This document shows, in pieces, positions 50,495-64,000 of a DNA stretch of 64,000 nt (positions within the stretch are counted from its first letter, which is position 1; each line of letters starts with the position of its first letter). Origin of the DNA: Phoebastria nigripes (taxonomy: Eukaryota > Chordata > Aves > Procellariiformes > Diomedeidae); NCBI GenBank assembly GCA_035582835.1, contig JAYKAV010002967.1, positions 326,754-390,753 of the forward strand. Direction: 5' to 3'. Made by a program: the position numbers and the translations under genes. The notes below the pieces were generated by a model. The model searched no databases. It saw only the letters and a program-made list of their open reading frames with translations, and was not told the DNA's origin.

Positions 50495-50640
50495 GAATGC
50501 CTTTAGTATTTACATAGTATTTTACACTTCTGAAGTGCTGTACTAACATTAATTAATTTTCAAAACACCCCTGTACAGTACTGTAGGTGAGAAACTTGGT
50601 GGCTAAATACCCATCAGCAGTACTGAGAATGTCCCCACAA
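50495..50640 (-). mobile_element. MIR-like SINE relic, antisense
   Basis: The plus strand reads TATTTTACACTTCTGAAGTG, ACATTAATTAATTTTCAAAA and CACCCCTGTACAGTACTGTAG, then GAGAAAC. This follows the antisense order of the MIR 3' half (a CTTTACA block, an AATTAATCCTCACAACA block and a GTAGGT block, then the GGAAAC core). It is diverged, with approximate ends. Confidence 0.45.
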
Positions 50641-53600
50641 GGGTATAACAAAATGACTGAACAAGGACGTTCTAAATTAAAAACCAGTTTAATTTAGTTT
50701 AACCTAATTTGCTAGCTCTAACTTTCATTCATGCAGAACAGTAGATGACTGTGCTTGCTCTTAAGACTCCTGGGCATAATGGGACAATAGTATGAAAGAA
50801 ACAGTTCCACGTTTCTTTGCTTCTCCCCCTAAATTATGCTGACTGTTTTTTGCACAAATATATTTAATGGGTTTGTGGTGCCTAGAAAGGGACATTGGAA
50901 GGTGTGAAGTTCATACATACGTTAAAAAACCATAAAACAACCAGGTACTTGATGATAGACCTGTTGATGTAATCGGAGAAAAATAGAGGGTTGCATATTC
51001 ACAACAGCTCACAGTCAGATTTAAAAGTTTTCTGATCTGCATTTAGGAACAAGATTTCAGAACTTGGCATGAAGAAATTCTTAGCCACACTGTTAAAAGC
51101 TGACATCATCCAAAAGGGCAGATTATTTGAAATTTTGATCACTTGCTTAATAGAGTGGTTAAGTTCCTAAGAGCCAACGCTGCATTGTAAATCAACACTT
51201 GGTGAGAGAGTGCAGCACCTCTATCGCTCACTCCAACTATCAACAAGGAAAAAACATTTTTTTCCTGTAAATTGATTAATTTCTAGATTATTATAGCATC
51301 TGTTAAAAGCCAAGCAACCCTCACCCTACCTTCAGTTGTCCGTAAACCCACCACTAGCACAAAGTAGGGTAAAAAGAAAAAATGAAGAAAATTTTAAAAA
51401 TTGCTATTCCTTTTAGTTATACTAAAATGTCTTTGCTTTTTTGCTATTAAGGAAAATATGGGGGAAAAAAATTCCTCTGTTTTAGTAGTGGAAAGGAAAA
51501 ACTCTGTCCAACATTTAGTTTCAACTAGTCAGGCCTTAAGCTTCTTAAACTATACTCTTTCTAAAATGAAGACTTTTTCCCATAAATATTAAAAAAGTTA
51601 CCATACCTGGTAACTCTTTGCAGAGCAAGGTGATAATAGCAGTGAATATCAAAGGCAGTTACATACTGGTATTTTTTGTTTAGATTTATTTCTGACCTCT
51701 TGGGCTGAGGAAGTCACTGTGTAATTTATCAGGGAAAGGTTTTCCGACACATAATTTCTTTTCCTTCCGAGCTCATCTGTGACTCTCGCAGCCACTTCCT
51801 CCTCTGTTTCTAAAGGGGCACGGGAAAGCTGTGAAGTGTAGCATCATTTTGTTGACTAAAAGGAAGTTTATACATAGTTATTTCTGAATGGTTTTGCAAG
51901 GGAGGAAAATGGCATAAAGGCATTTTCCCCCACTTCACTTAATTTTGCCCATTTTAAGAGCAAGCTTTAGCTTCATGAGAGCTATCAGAACCTAAGGGCT
52001 TATGCAGAATGGCTAAATTGGGAAATCGTGCTCAGGGAAAGAAATATGTGTGTCTGTGGCTGCATGCATGTGTGTGGCTTTTCTTTTAGACCAGCTAATT
52101 TCACTCAGTGGGGTAATCAAAGCTGAAAAAGGGAGGTGGAAGCTTTCTTTTAAAAGTAGTAAGTCATTTGGGGAAAAAAAAAAAAGTCCAAAACATTTAT
52201 TGGATGGAGTTGATGTTTCTGACAAGAACCGTCATATATTTGGACAACTTAATGGATTTGTATTGAAATTTCATTTCTTTAGCAGGGGGGATTAATTGTA
52301 TTAATTACTGTGTGATTTTTTTTCCCAATGTGGTTTAGTAATCCTACATTCTTAGATGGAAATGGGAGAACACAGAAGCCAAGAGAAAAAAAAAGCTGGA
52401 GGAAGCTGTCTTCTAATCTGATGTAGTACTGGAGAAATGTTAAAAGGTTTGGCTACTTAGAGCAGAACAAATCTGAAATCTTACAGCAGCAAAATACTTG
52501 AGGCTCTGAAACTGTAATTCTCAAAATTACAGTGCTGAAAGCCAGTTTGTGCCATTATAGTATTGAATGTTGTTGTGCATGAAAGCATCACTTATAATAG
52601 AAAAATGTTACTGAATGTTAGATTCCTGCTGCTGCTGTAATTATCTTCCTTTAAGAGTCATCTAGCCAAACAAAGATAATCTAAAAAAAGAAAATGAGCC
52701 AATAAAGCATCATTCATATAAAACCAATTCTTTACAGGAATATTTGTCTTGGAATGCCTGATTTTTTATTTATACTTACCACTTTATCCTGTGAGCTAAA
52801 GATCTCTCAGAAACCTAATCAGTTGGACATTTTCTCCTGAATACTAGTTTCTGGTGGCTGTTAAGTTTATTGTACCTTTCCCTAGAAATCAGAACTAGGA
52901 TATTGGTGAATATTTTGGTTGTTTGGATTAAAAAAAAAAAAAAAAAATCCCCAACAGATGCATTTCAGTTATTTTTCTGTAAGACAAGATCTCCTCTACT
53001 CTTAGAAAGAAGTTGACAGATTAGACTGTGTTAATGGCAAAACAAGGAGATGTGAGTTCGCATCATAATATCCCCTTGGCAGTGAATATTGAAGTTCAGA
53101 AGATGATTCCTGTCATCTGACCGTAACCACGCTTCCAAAAGGGCTAAGTGGCTGCTTAAAAAATAAACCGTGTCACTTTATTGAGGGTGTTGAAAAGTGG
53201 TGTTCTCTGTCTTTATGATTCTAGCTATTATGTCAGTTTTACTACTGCTAGCCCTGCAGAACAGGTACAGTCATGGGAGGCTGAACTGGTTCATACATCA
53301 CCTAGAGAATTGCTAATGAAGCTCCAGCTGCCAAATTCTGCCTGCAAATTAAAAGCATAGCACGGTTTCACCTTGTTTATGTGGCTATTTAATATTCTGC
53401 TTTGCCTTTTAATTTCTAATGAATCTGCTTGCTGCTCCAAAGCCTTACTCTTGTTTTTATGTTCAGCTCAAGATGGTTGTCCTGGACATTAATTTTGAGT
53501 GTTACTGTTTTGGGCACAGTAGATGTACTCCTATGCATGTCTTGTTGAGATCTTTAATGTTTAGCATTGTATTATATAAAATGTCACCGCAGTTGGAATT

Positions 53601-56600
53601 AGCCCACCAAACTTTTGCTCCTAAGTCATGGCAATATAAGCTTCAAAGGGGAACAGCTTGATTTGCAGATCCCTGGTTGATTCTGTGGAGCTAACAGTTG
53701 GAGAGTGGTAACTTTTTTTTGTGAGCACATTTGACCTGGATTAGAAGACTGTAAACCTAGAATCAGTCATTTTCACATTTGCTTTTCCAAGAGGAAGCAC
53801 ACTTTCATTTCTGGTTAAATGACACGTGATTAAACAACTGTGACAGATGAGGGAATATATCTATGTCCAATTATGAATTCCTCTGTTTTATGAATAGGAG
53901 CTATGATTACAGCCATCAGGGTGGATTAGAACTTCCATTTCGTAGCAGAAAACAGGCTGTGCCTGAGGACCTGAAAAAGGGACATAAAGGGGCTTGTCAT
54001 CAATAGGTAGCTGTAAGTTTGTGGAACATGGGTTGCTCGAGGCAGTCATTCATTTTCACCTAATTTCTGTCCCTATTGGGCACCACCATGGGAAATCCTA
54101 ATAGAAGGGTGAGAACAATGAAAGGTGTGTTAGACTGCTTTTAACACAGGTGTTCTAGGGCTGGAATCCAGCGGCTCCGCGGGAGGAATGGGCAGACAGA
54201 AACTGGCTTCCCTGAGTTGTAATTCTAGGTAATAACCTCATGGTCCCTTCCCATCTTGTCTTTCTTTCTCCTCCCAAATTAATTATGAGTTTGATGAAGG
54301 GAATGGATGAGGTTTGAGTGATTCAGGATTAGTTCTGGGATCAGGGATGGGATTTCACAGTTCAAGGAAGAGGGTGAGAACTAAAGCAGTGGCTGGGTTC
54401 TGCCCCAGTCCAGCCCAATGGGAACATGCAAGATTCATTGCACTTGTGCTGTTCTCCAAAATTAAGGGTCTCCATTAGAAAGACTTTAACAAAAATCTTC
54501 TCTCACTTTCCCACCCTGGCCTCAGCTGATAAAATGAGTACCAGAGTGGTGCTAGGTAGCTCTTTGTTTGAAAGAGCTAAAAGCACCTGGTTTTAGGAAA
54601 TCAGTTGCAATACAATAAGGATTTCACTTTTATATGAGGAGCTTCTTAATATACGATCTAATTAATCATAATAACCTCTGACTACTTTATCTCTGCAATG
54701 TAGAGCTTTGCACCATCTTCTTCACTGTAAATCCATACCTGTAAAAATAGTTCAAATGTTATTACTCGTAAGTGCATTGTTCTTTCTGAGTTGTTGCAAC
54801 TTTTCTACTGGAATATTGCTGGCTATATTCAACGTACAGTTTATGCCCTTAAGCAAGGTTTTTTATATTAATGCTAAGTAGGCAAGCCGCTGAAATGCCT
54901 ATGAAATATGTACAAAAAATACTTGTACAGTATTATATTTAGAGAGAGATCTTTCTGTATTTGTGAGAGTTTCAGAAGTGTTGGGGGGACGTGCCAATAT
55001 TTGAATACTCTATTTATTTTTCCTACAAAATCACTCTCCTAAAGCCAAGGAGTAATTTATGTGTATATCAACGCCAATGAGCAACTTTGTCTTCTTTCTA
55101 ATCACAGATATCTGGGAGTATATACTTAGACCTGATCTGAATGGCAGGGATGAAAAGGGCTCTGCACTTACAAGTCCATTTGTATAGGAGTTTGTACATC
55201 ACACCAATGAAGTTCTTCATCTCCCACAACTGAAAAAAAAAAAAAAACCAAAACAAAACATGCTTATAATTTCCTAGTAGAAAAAAAACCAGAAGCCTAA
55301 AACTAAAAAGCCTAATTATAAATTAATTGAAAAGGTTTTCTGCAGAAGCTAGTGGCAGTGATTTGCATAAATTCTCATTAAGGTGAATAATATATTTTCT
55401 TCAAGATCCATTAAACAAGCTTTAATCAGTTGAGCTTGAAAAACATCACCATGAAACTTCAGTTTAAAAGTCATTACGCAGCATCTAAAATAAGTTCTGA
55501 AAAATTACAAAAATGTATCCAAGAGACATCAGCATCCTTCAGACAGTAAGAAGCCATGTAATAAATACCAAGGGGAAGGGTGGATTGTTGTTCCTGGCTT
55601 TAAGTTAATTCCACTAAGAGAAAACATTCCTGGTGGGAAGGAAGCCTTGTGTCGCCAGCACAGTGGGGTGTCCTACCGGAGTGAGGTATCTGCAAACTAC
55701 TTTTTCTGCTAGTTTCAAGAAGAGAACGTGATGAACTGGCAGGTATGCTACAAGCTGCAGTACCTACCACCTCTACCTTATGTAGTGGATACCCTACAGC
55801 AGGTTTGTTTTTTTTTTTTTCTTTTTTAAACGGTTAAGCTGAGCTGGCCATTAAAACATTTATTTATGTATGCAACCTAAACATTTTTGTATATTTCTAT
55901 CCACTTTTACTTTTCAGGATTAATTCAGATGCAGTCTTTCAAATCACCAGGTTCTAACTGGTTGGATACGTTGCTTTTACCCTGTGTTTAATGAAAAACT
56001 TTCCTTTCTGAGTTAGTCCATTTGGTGATAGGAGCTGTGTGAAATTCAGTTTAGAGCAACCGTTATCTTCTTTTAGCAATCTTTTGGGTGCCAGGAAAAG
56101 GTGGAGTGGCAGAACTCAGAGTTTCTGTTGTTCTTGGCAATGCTTTCCTTTCTTTATTTAAGACCATAAAGAAATAAGCACTTTGGAAAAAAAATTCTAC
56201 AAATAAATAATAATTCTGTTTTATTAATTGATTTTTATTATTGCTGAGAGGTGCACTGGATTCCTTCCCTGGCATTTAGTGAGTAGTCATGCTTCTGTAC
56301 CCTTTTCTGTTGCATGAGCCAAATTTAAAGCTTTAGACATTGGCACTGAATCAACTTTCTAAAGCAGCAGTTCCTAAATTGCAGTGTATGTATATACACA
56401 CTTGTATAATTTATGACTGTTCAAAGTGGTAGTTGGCCAGGCTGGAACTGGTACCACTGGAATTGGTACCTGCCAACCTTTATTGTGGTACCTGGTCAAA
56501 AAAAAAAAGTCATGCAGATTTGGTCCCTATTCTAGAACATTTTGCTTGCTACTTTCTTCTTTTCGATGCTTACAGTGTAAAATGTAGAGATGGGGCCATG

Positions 56601-59600
56601 AATTTCAGGATGGATCAGGATGACTACTATTAGTGAGTTCTGAAAACTTTGTTCTCTATCAATTTAACACTTGCTGTCTTTGAGAGAGACCTTTTATGGT
56701 AAAAAGCAGTACCACTGGCAAGAAAATAGAGCAGTAAGTATAGCTTTTGTGTTATGTATGCTAGCAAGTTTGACTCATATTTTCCCCTGCTCATCATTAG
56801 GCATAGCATTTTTTCCTTGTGAATTTGTCTTATTCGAGAGAGCTCAGCTGTACAGGTAGAAATAGGATACACTGATGTTTTCTTGTATTACGGAAACCTC
56901 CCTCAATTTAAAAAAAAACAAACAAACTTTGAAGCTTCTGAATGAAAATGTAATTCATGATTACTTTTGCGGCTCTGGAGCCCAGATTGAGAAACTGATT
57001 GTTTGTTTATTTAGTAGCAGGGTGTCCTTAAGACTACTGGCAAATGCCAGGTTTTTTTGAATGTTCAAATCAGAATTTGTTTCTAACATCCCCACATCAT
57101 TGTGGTATTCGTGATTATAAGAAATAAAATACAAGAAGTTGTTACAGCTTCTTTTTGTGACCCTGGAGAAGAAAGGGAAAAAGAGGTTCTTTATTTATTT
57201 TTTAAAAAATTTATTTTACAGTATGGTGACCTGAAGTGCTTTCTTTGTTTTCTGATTATTGTCACCATTATTTCTTATTTTATTATGTTGGACAGCTTGT
57301 GTTTTAGTGTGTATTTCTTTTGGCTTTGTAACAGCATTTAGGTTCTTTATCTTATTATTGTAATTAAACTGCACCCAAAATGTTGCATGACTCATCGGTA
57401 GAGGAAAATACACATTAAAATATCTACAGATAAACTCTGTTTTGATGTTTTTTCCCTGTTGCTTCAATTTCTGATACTTTTACATCTTTTTTAAAGAGCT
57501 AGTATCCCAAAGCTGACCGGTGTGTGCTAACATTCGGCTGAACAGTTCCTTTAAATATTATGGGAGGTCTACAAGTGATGGGTGGCCCAAAACCCAAAGT
57601 CACCATTCTATTCAAATAAACACACAAAGAAAGTATGTGCAAGACCTTTAACTCTTACAGGAGCTTGGCTGTGTGCCATGCTTCTGACTTAATGGAATGG
57701 CTGATTTCAGGGTTGCCTGGGGCCACAACCACAAATAAGCATATATATCTCTGAGGTCATTGAAACCAATTTTATTATTTTCATAGCTATTGGAAATAAG
57801 TCACCTGGCTTGATTTATACATAAAATTCCAGAATATCAGCCCACAGAAGTGACCTTTAATTTAAAACTTTCATCTGTTTTGTTGGCCTGTAACATTGGA
57901 CTGTAATATTAAAATAACAGCAGCTTGTGTCTCTAGAAATACTATTTTATCTTTCTCAGTAGTTGATGGCTAAGCATTCGCTGTATGTTTGGGATACAAG
58001 TTGAATATCTTCACATGAAATGATCCTCATAATCAGCACTGCTGCAGTTCCTAGTTAGACTCAGTTCAGTTTCCAGGGGTGGGACTCCAAACTCCCAGCG
58101 AGTTTGAAAACGTGATGGTGAGTTTTTGGGTTTCCTGCGGGCTCCCAGTGCCTCTCATGAGCCAGAAGCTGCCTCTGTTCCACACTGATTTCTGCAGGCT
58201 TTTATCCTACANGGCTAGAATTGAGAAGGAACTAGAGGGGGTGATAAAGTTGATCTGAATGAGGGATGTATGGCTGATTACATACAACATCTGGGTAAAT
58301 TTTTCTAAAATAGTTGGATAGCAATATCTTACTATCTCAGTATTTCTTCAGATTTCATTAAAAGAACATGGCAGCCTACACTGAAATCTTCATACGCCTT
58401 CAGAGCTACATTGTCTTAGTAGATGGGATGTGTGGGTAGGATAGCTGTATTATTCATTGGCTATATGTCATAATTCATTTCTCAGTGTCTTTCTGCGTAC
58501 CACAACATGTTAGGAACCTGGGAAATTTATGATGCATACACAGCATTGTATTATTCCAAACAACTAATTTCCTGTGGCGAGAAATAAATCTTGAATTGCC
58601 GATTACTTTGTAGCAAGATCAATGTAGAGCCCTAGAAAAAGAAGCAAGTCTCGTAGAGCAGAAACTGCTTATTCCTTATGTTACTCTAGGTTGGTTTTAT
58701 TATGCAGAAATAAATATATCCTGCTGTTTTATATGGTCTGGCAAACTATAATTTTCTTCATTAAACTTCCAGTGGCTTGTAATGCCATGGGAGACAGCAA
58801 AGAGGGAGCCTGAACTCTGAAGAAGTAACGTTCCCCAGCTTTGTAGGTAATAGGTATGCGCTGTAGTTTCTGTAAAGATTCAAATGGACTGTTGCTCTTC
58901 GGGGAAAAAAAATAGGGCATTACAATACTCTTTCTTAAATGATATATATAAAACACATGTAGATCCCTAGTAGAAAACAGACTCTGTTCAAGCTCAGGCA
59001 TGTGAAGTTGAAGCTGCTTCTCTCCAAGGTGAAATTCTGTATTTCTTCCGTCCTTATGTGAGAAGCTGAGATATTTGAAGAGAGTACATTTGCCTTGTCA
59101 ACAAATGTAACAACACAGTACCCACTGGTTTTCTCTTTTTGCAGTCCAAAAGTGCTGACTGACCTCTCCAGGCAGTCTGTTGTCTGGTTCCTTTGGGTCA
59201 CCTTCATTGCACTGAGTTGCATGTGTTTCTCTTAATCTACCCATGATTTTTTTTTCTCCATATTTGAAGTTTCTTCTTACTGTGATCTCAACCAGTCCTC
59301 CTACTTTGAATAGAGAAGGCAAAATTATCACTGTCCATTAGTAGTGCTGGAATTTTGAGAGACAACTTACAATTTTTGTCTTGATAAAATACTACACATG
59401 AATTGTTTCCCTATAAACCATTTCTGTGTTTGATGTAGACTACTGAAAGAAGCAAACTGTTCACTTTTTTAAAGCTTTCAGTAATTTTCATAAAGCTTTG
59501 TGTTTGATCAGCTTTCCTCTATAGGTCTCTTTAGGCAGAACTTATAGCTGTCATTGTCTAAAGGCCATAGTTATGAAATACAATAACCTTTTGCGGCACT

Positions 59601-59781
59601 CGGGTTCCTCAGCTATCAGGAAAAATGCAGTCCTCTGTTGTGCTGCTGTCAAGGATGGTTGGACTTGCGTGTTCTGGTAGGGAAGTTAAGCCTAGCAGTT
59701 AAATATTGGTTTGATCTTCCAGTAGATCTCCAGACCTTCATTTTTTAGAAGGATACTTCTTAAGAAAGTTAAAGCCGCGTT

Positions 59782-59807
59782 AAAAAAAAAAAAAAAAAAA
59801 AAAAAAA
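59782..59807. repeat. 26-A homopolymer
   Basis: An uninterrupted A run preceded by AAGCCGCGTT and followed by GGCACGCAAATCG. There is no upstream retroposon body I recognise, so a poly-A tail origin is not supported. Confidence 0.9.
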
Positions 59808-60936
59808 GGCACGCAAATCGCTGGTGGAGAAAAGTGCAAGCGGTTGGCTAGCATAGAATTGGAGAGACTTGAAAATCTGGCACTGTTTCAGTTCAACGCT
59901 AGCTGCTTTTTGTAGTTCAGCTTGACTTGAACTGTCATTTAGCTGTAATGGTATTGTCAGGTAGGTTGATCAGGTACGTGATTTTGGTAATGACTTCAGT
60001 TTACCTGAATTGCTATCTGAGATCCTTTTTACTTACTGCCTGCCTCCCAACAGCTGCTCTAAAACATAGAAAGGAATGGTTTCTGGTTGTTTTGGTTTTA
60101 TGCTTGGAAGTCTAAAAAGTCTACTGAAAGCTATAAAAGCTTATGCCAATTGCAGTTGATTATAAAACCCTACTGGTTTCAGTGACATAAATTGGAGGTT
60201 ATTCCAGTACTAATGTGGATTAACGCTAATGTAGCAGAAATCAGAATTTGATCCTGTGTGTTCTGATAACATAATTCAACTNATTTGTCATTTCCTGGCT
60301 TTTTAGCTCAATCTCTGACAGCATCCAGTAAAATCCTCAAGAGTATGCTTGGTGTGGACTTGCATATAATGGCAACTATAAAGCCCATATTTTCTGTCAC
60401 AAAATAACTGTGATTAGTCCTTTTGACATCACTCCCAAACTGATGCCTACTACCTGGGTGCTCTTAACCAAGGAATTAAGAGAAAATAAAACTTATTTTC
60501 AACACTGCTATTGTTTCGATTTCTAGTGTTTCACAATTGCTATGGCATGCCACAAAAGTTGGTTTACTCTAGTAGGTCCCTGTACCTGGATAAGCTATTG
60601 AGGCACAAAGATGAAACAAATCAGTAAAACTCATTTCAACCTTTTTCAGTAGGATCAACACCTTCCAAATGGGTGGGTGCCAGTCTGCTCTATTAAAGTA
60701 CATTTATGAAGGGCATCCCACAGTGCTCCTGTAAAAAAGTTGGACAGCTGGAAAGAACACAGTTCATTCATCCAGGACTATGCTGAACACTCTATTCACT
60801 AGAAGTTGTTACACACCTTTGTGGGACCAAATATTGTTTTTAATTATCTGGATTGTTTTACTTTTTGATAGAATTTAGTTTTCATAAAAATTGATTTTGA
60901 CATAAGTCTGTAGCAAGTTCCATTTTTTTCTGCTTT

Positions 60937-60957
60937 AAAAAAAAAAAAAAAAAAAAA
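60937..60957. repeat. 21-A homopolymer
   Basis: An A run following TTTTTTCTGCTTT. It is low complexity. Confidence 0.9.
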
Positions 60958-62201
60958 TGCTTCCAGGAATTTTTCTGACCTGTCTGTGGCAAGGCCTGAG
61001 GATAAAGCCTAACTCCGACCATCACAAATGCTTTCTAGCCAGATTTTAGCCCCTCTATATATTCTGTGGGAATTTTGCTTAAAAGGAATCTGAGAAGGAA
61101 AAGTGCCGCACTATTTTTTAATGTGGAATCCTCTGAAAAGATACTTCAAATATTTTGGTTGATTCACTGGTGAGTAAACTATCATCACAGAGAAATGTAA
61201 GCCGTGAGTTTTATCTCAAGTGTATGTTACCATTTCTTGCTGCTTTTTCCATCAAGTTAAGCTTGCTTTGTTTTGTGTGTTTCCTGGGCTTTCTCTTTTT
61301 TCCCTCAGACTGTTTCACTGAAATGGCAGTATGTCATCTTTGGTTCATGATTGTGTAGCTAGACTTTGGAACTGACTCAGAATAAATTAGATTTTTTTAA
61401 TCCTCATGGAGGATTCCCTTGCCCTCCTAATATTACTTAGTATTTGGCTATAAATAGGGCTCTGACCACAATCACCGTGACTGCATATCAAAGAAGTTGG
61501 TAAACTAGACTAGGAAGATAGTGATGATTTTAAGGACCAGTGGCATCCGTTTGGTTCCTTAGACCAGACTGATTTCAGGAAAGAAAAATTTTAAGCATTG
61601 TGTTTTCACTTACCGCTTTATTTGGAAGTTGCTGTCTAAAAATGGTACCTCTTGTAGTGTGTTAAGTTAATATATTTGTGGACAATCTTTCATGTACGTA
61701 ATTGGGCAACTTTTGAGGGCAGTTATTCTAAAAATACTACAAGAAAAAGATACCCAAGAGTTCTAGTTTCTTGCTATACAAAATAGTCTTTTAAGGCCTC
61801 AGCGTAAATATTTGTAAGATACCAAAACGTGCTTAACCTAAATGGAAAATGCTTATTCTGTACAATATTATTTAAAAAACAAAACAAAACACCCCACAAA
61901 TCTGCTAGCATGATTTGGGTAGGAAAAGCGATGAGGGGTGTACAATTGGTGTGTGTCAGAACATCGGCTTTATCTTATGGTGGGGCTGAAGGGAGGAAGA
62001 GTAGACTTTTTGGAGACAGGAGAATTTTGGGTGGGCAGAAATTCCACAGCTGATAGTTTGTAGCGTGGCAGGGTCTGTGCTTGGCAGTTCTGTGGATAAT
62101 GAAAGCCAGGGTGGGTCTGACTACTCTCTGAATCACTTGGTTCTTACAGTGAAAAACATGAACATGACCAATGATAGCTGGGTCTGGGATTGCTTTCTGC
62201 G

Positions 62202-62228
62202 CCCCGCCCCGTCCCATCCCGTCCCCCC
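62202..62228 (-). other. Compact G-quadruplex motif on the minus strand
   Basis: Plus-strand C runs of 4, 4, 3, 3 and 6 are separated by G, GT, AT and GT. The minus strand therefore has five G tracts with 1-2 nt loops, among the most stable kind of G4 consensus. It stands out sharply from AT-rich surroundings and carries three CpGs. Confidence 0.7.
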
Positions 62229-64000
62229 GCAATAAGGACGTTTCTTCAGTATGAGTTCTAAAGTCAGTATAAAGGTTAAATTGACTTCTGTGGATATGCA
62301 TAAACCAAATTGTTTTCACTAACTAGATTTTGAATAACACCTTTCAGTTAAAACAGTGGAACTTCAAGTTTAGACCAGACCTTGATTAATGAAGGGTTTT
62401 TTTGGTGCTTAAATAAAAGGCTTGAAGAAAGGACCATACACAGAATAACTTGATGCTTTTCTTTATCCTGCCCCCCAAAAAATTATAAAAAGGAGAATGT
62501 CTGTATGTTACATTGTGGTTTAGTAGTTTGTCCTCTACTCATTATTTCTATATTTGTATGTGTACGTGTTCCTGGGTATTCTCTTCAATGCTTCACTAAA
62601 AATAAAAGTCAGAGTGCTGCCTAAAAATTCTTTCAGGCTTTAAATTTAGAGTGCACAAGAGGCATGGGTTTAGGCATAATTATGTACAATCTCCTTGAAC
62701 TTTCTGAAAATGCTGTGTCAAAAAATAGATTGAATGGGAAAAAAAAAGGTAATCTTTCAAAAATCAAATTACTGAGCTTTTTTTCTCAGTATAGTCTGCC
62801 ACATACTGAAAAGAACAGAGAAGTGGATGGATAGTCATGGGACTGATGTATGACTGATAAACTCTATTCTGTAGTGGTACACTGTGTGTGCCTCCATTTT
62901 CAAATAATGGCTTAAAATGTGTGTGTCTTGGAAAGGCTTTATGTATATTCAGAAGGTGGCTTGTCAAAAAAAGTAGTTTAATATCCATACTATTAATCTG
63001 GTTAAGAAACTCAACATGTCTACTCTAACTACTGTATTCTCAAGCCTTAAGATTTCTGTCCTTGTACTGTTGTGAGTTGCTGCATGGTGAAATGGCAAAA
63101 ATTATTTATGTTTTATTTTTTCAAAGGAAAGTGGGGAAGAGAAGTAGTATAGTGCCATATTCTACTGCAGAACAGTAAATCTAATAAGGCCTGCCGGGCC
63201 CACTTTTATCATCTAAAATAGATTTGAAAAGGGCAGCAGAGGTTCCAACTATGAATTCTGACCATGCTTCAGAAGCTGGTATTACATATATATATATAAA
63301 AAAAATAAACAAATTGTGAGTTATTGCCAGGCAGTAGTTTGGCACGGAAGAATATTTTAAAGAATAACTTTGAATATGTATTTGAAAGAATATGTTATCA
63401 GGTAAATACGAAGTATCTTGAAGTCTTAGAGGAACAGAATTAGCAATTTCATGTTGTATGGTGTAGTTGGGAGAGAAGCTAGCTTATGAAACAGCTGTGA
63501 GAATAGCAGAAAGCATTTTCTGGTTTAGGAATTTAAGTATTTTTTCAATAAATGTTTTTTCACAGACCTACTGTACATGCTGTNGTGAAGAAACTCAGGG
63601 AGCCAGACACAAAGACAGGAGCCACCCTTCTCCCTCTGTTTTTATCTGCTCCCTCCTGAGAGGAAACTGATGGTATCCCATTGTTCAGCATCAGAAAATA
63701 TTAATTACTTCTCTCACTTCCCTCCAGCGTGCATTTTTCACCTGTGCATGAATAATCAAATAGCACTATGCCAGGCAGTTGGTATTAATTAGGGTTTCAG
63801 ATTTCACATAGTCCATCTTTTAGTGTTTGTTATATCAGGCTAAAGCTTAAACTGAGAGGGAGTGAGGTGCACTTAGGGTTAATATTAAGGCCAGATTCTT
63901 TCAGCATATGAGGATACACTTAGAAATGAAAAGGCTTGTACTATGGAGAATGATACAGTTCAAGGCCTTTATAGATAGCTTTTGAAATATTTATGTTCCG
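62229..64000. other. Non-coding block, nothing recognised
   Basis: AT-rich sequence with a short TA microsatellite followed by A8 (63282-63308) and a single N at 63584. No gene, RNA or mobile element can be supported up to the window edge. Confidence 0.5.

Larger units (their letters stand above)
50641..62201. other. Long non-coding block, homopolymers only
   Basis: About 11.5 kb of AT-rich sequence without recognisable gene or mobile element. Frames are all below 100 codons (58935-59222 minus is the longest) and lack signatures. Poly-A tracts lie at about 52931-52948, 55232-55247, 59782-59807 and 60937-60957. A slightly GC-richer stretch lies near 54160-54200. Single Ns occur at 58212 and 60282. 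Confidence 0.5.

Noticed and set aside
1..64000. A prokaryotic system, CRISPR array, phage or toxin locus
   Set aside because: No spaced repeats, no gene-dense layout and no long frames. All recognised elements are avian repeats.

Overview
The window looks like ordinary non-coding nuclear DNA from a bird, either intergenic or inside very long introns. It is AT-rich, has no operon-like gene packing and no long reading frame, and carries isolated single N bases typical of a draft assembly. Three repeat signatures point to birds. A solo retroviral LTR at 5982-6567 is of a type I know from many neoavian genomes. A CR1 LINE 3' end at 12905-13503 is in sense orientation. Older antisense CR1 fragments lie near 9.2 kb and at 40.3-42.2 kb. 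Two MIR-like SINE relics (17.3 kb and 50.5 kb) are the kind of amniote-wide fossils that survive in slowly evolving non-coding DNA. The species cannot be named from this.

Layout: 1-6 kb is unannotated DNA with a 26-bp tandem duplication and an unusual poly-T/hairpin duplication. At 6.0-6.6 kb is the solo LTR, reading on the minus strand, with 5-bp target-site duplications. At 9.2 kb is an old antisense CR1 fragment; at 10.3-10.6 kb a small GC-rich patch followed by a 42-T run; at 11.4 kb a perfect AT-rich hairpin; at 12.9-13.5 kb the sense CR1 tail. From 13.5 to 40 kb there is mostly featureless sequence with simple repeats, one G-quadruplex motif, a homeodomain-core cluster near 36.7-37.0 kb and one reading frame at 21.0-21.26 kb that might be an exon. 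At 40.3-42.2 kb two antisense CR1 fragments overlap in consensus position and contain a 55-T run. At 47.0-47.5 kb is an unusually long open minus-strand frame. The rest, to 64 kb, is AT-rich unannotated DNA with poly-A tracts and a tight G-rich motif at 62.2 kb.

No protein-coding gene is firmly identified. The two candidate frames (21.0 kb plus, 47.0-47.5 kb minus) read like protein, but I recognise neither, and frames of these lengths occur by chance in a window this size. I found no rRNA, tRNA, CRISPR, insertion sequence or prokaryotic-type system, and nothing that amounts to a new biological system. The most useful leads are the two candidate exons, the duplicated CR1 arrangement, the poly-T/hairpin duplication and the structured DNA motifs.
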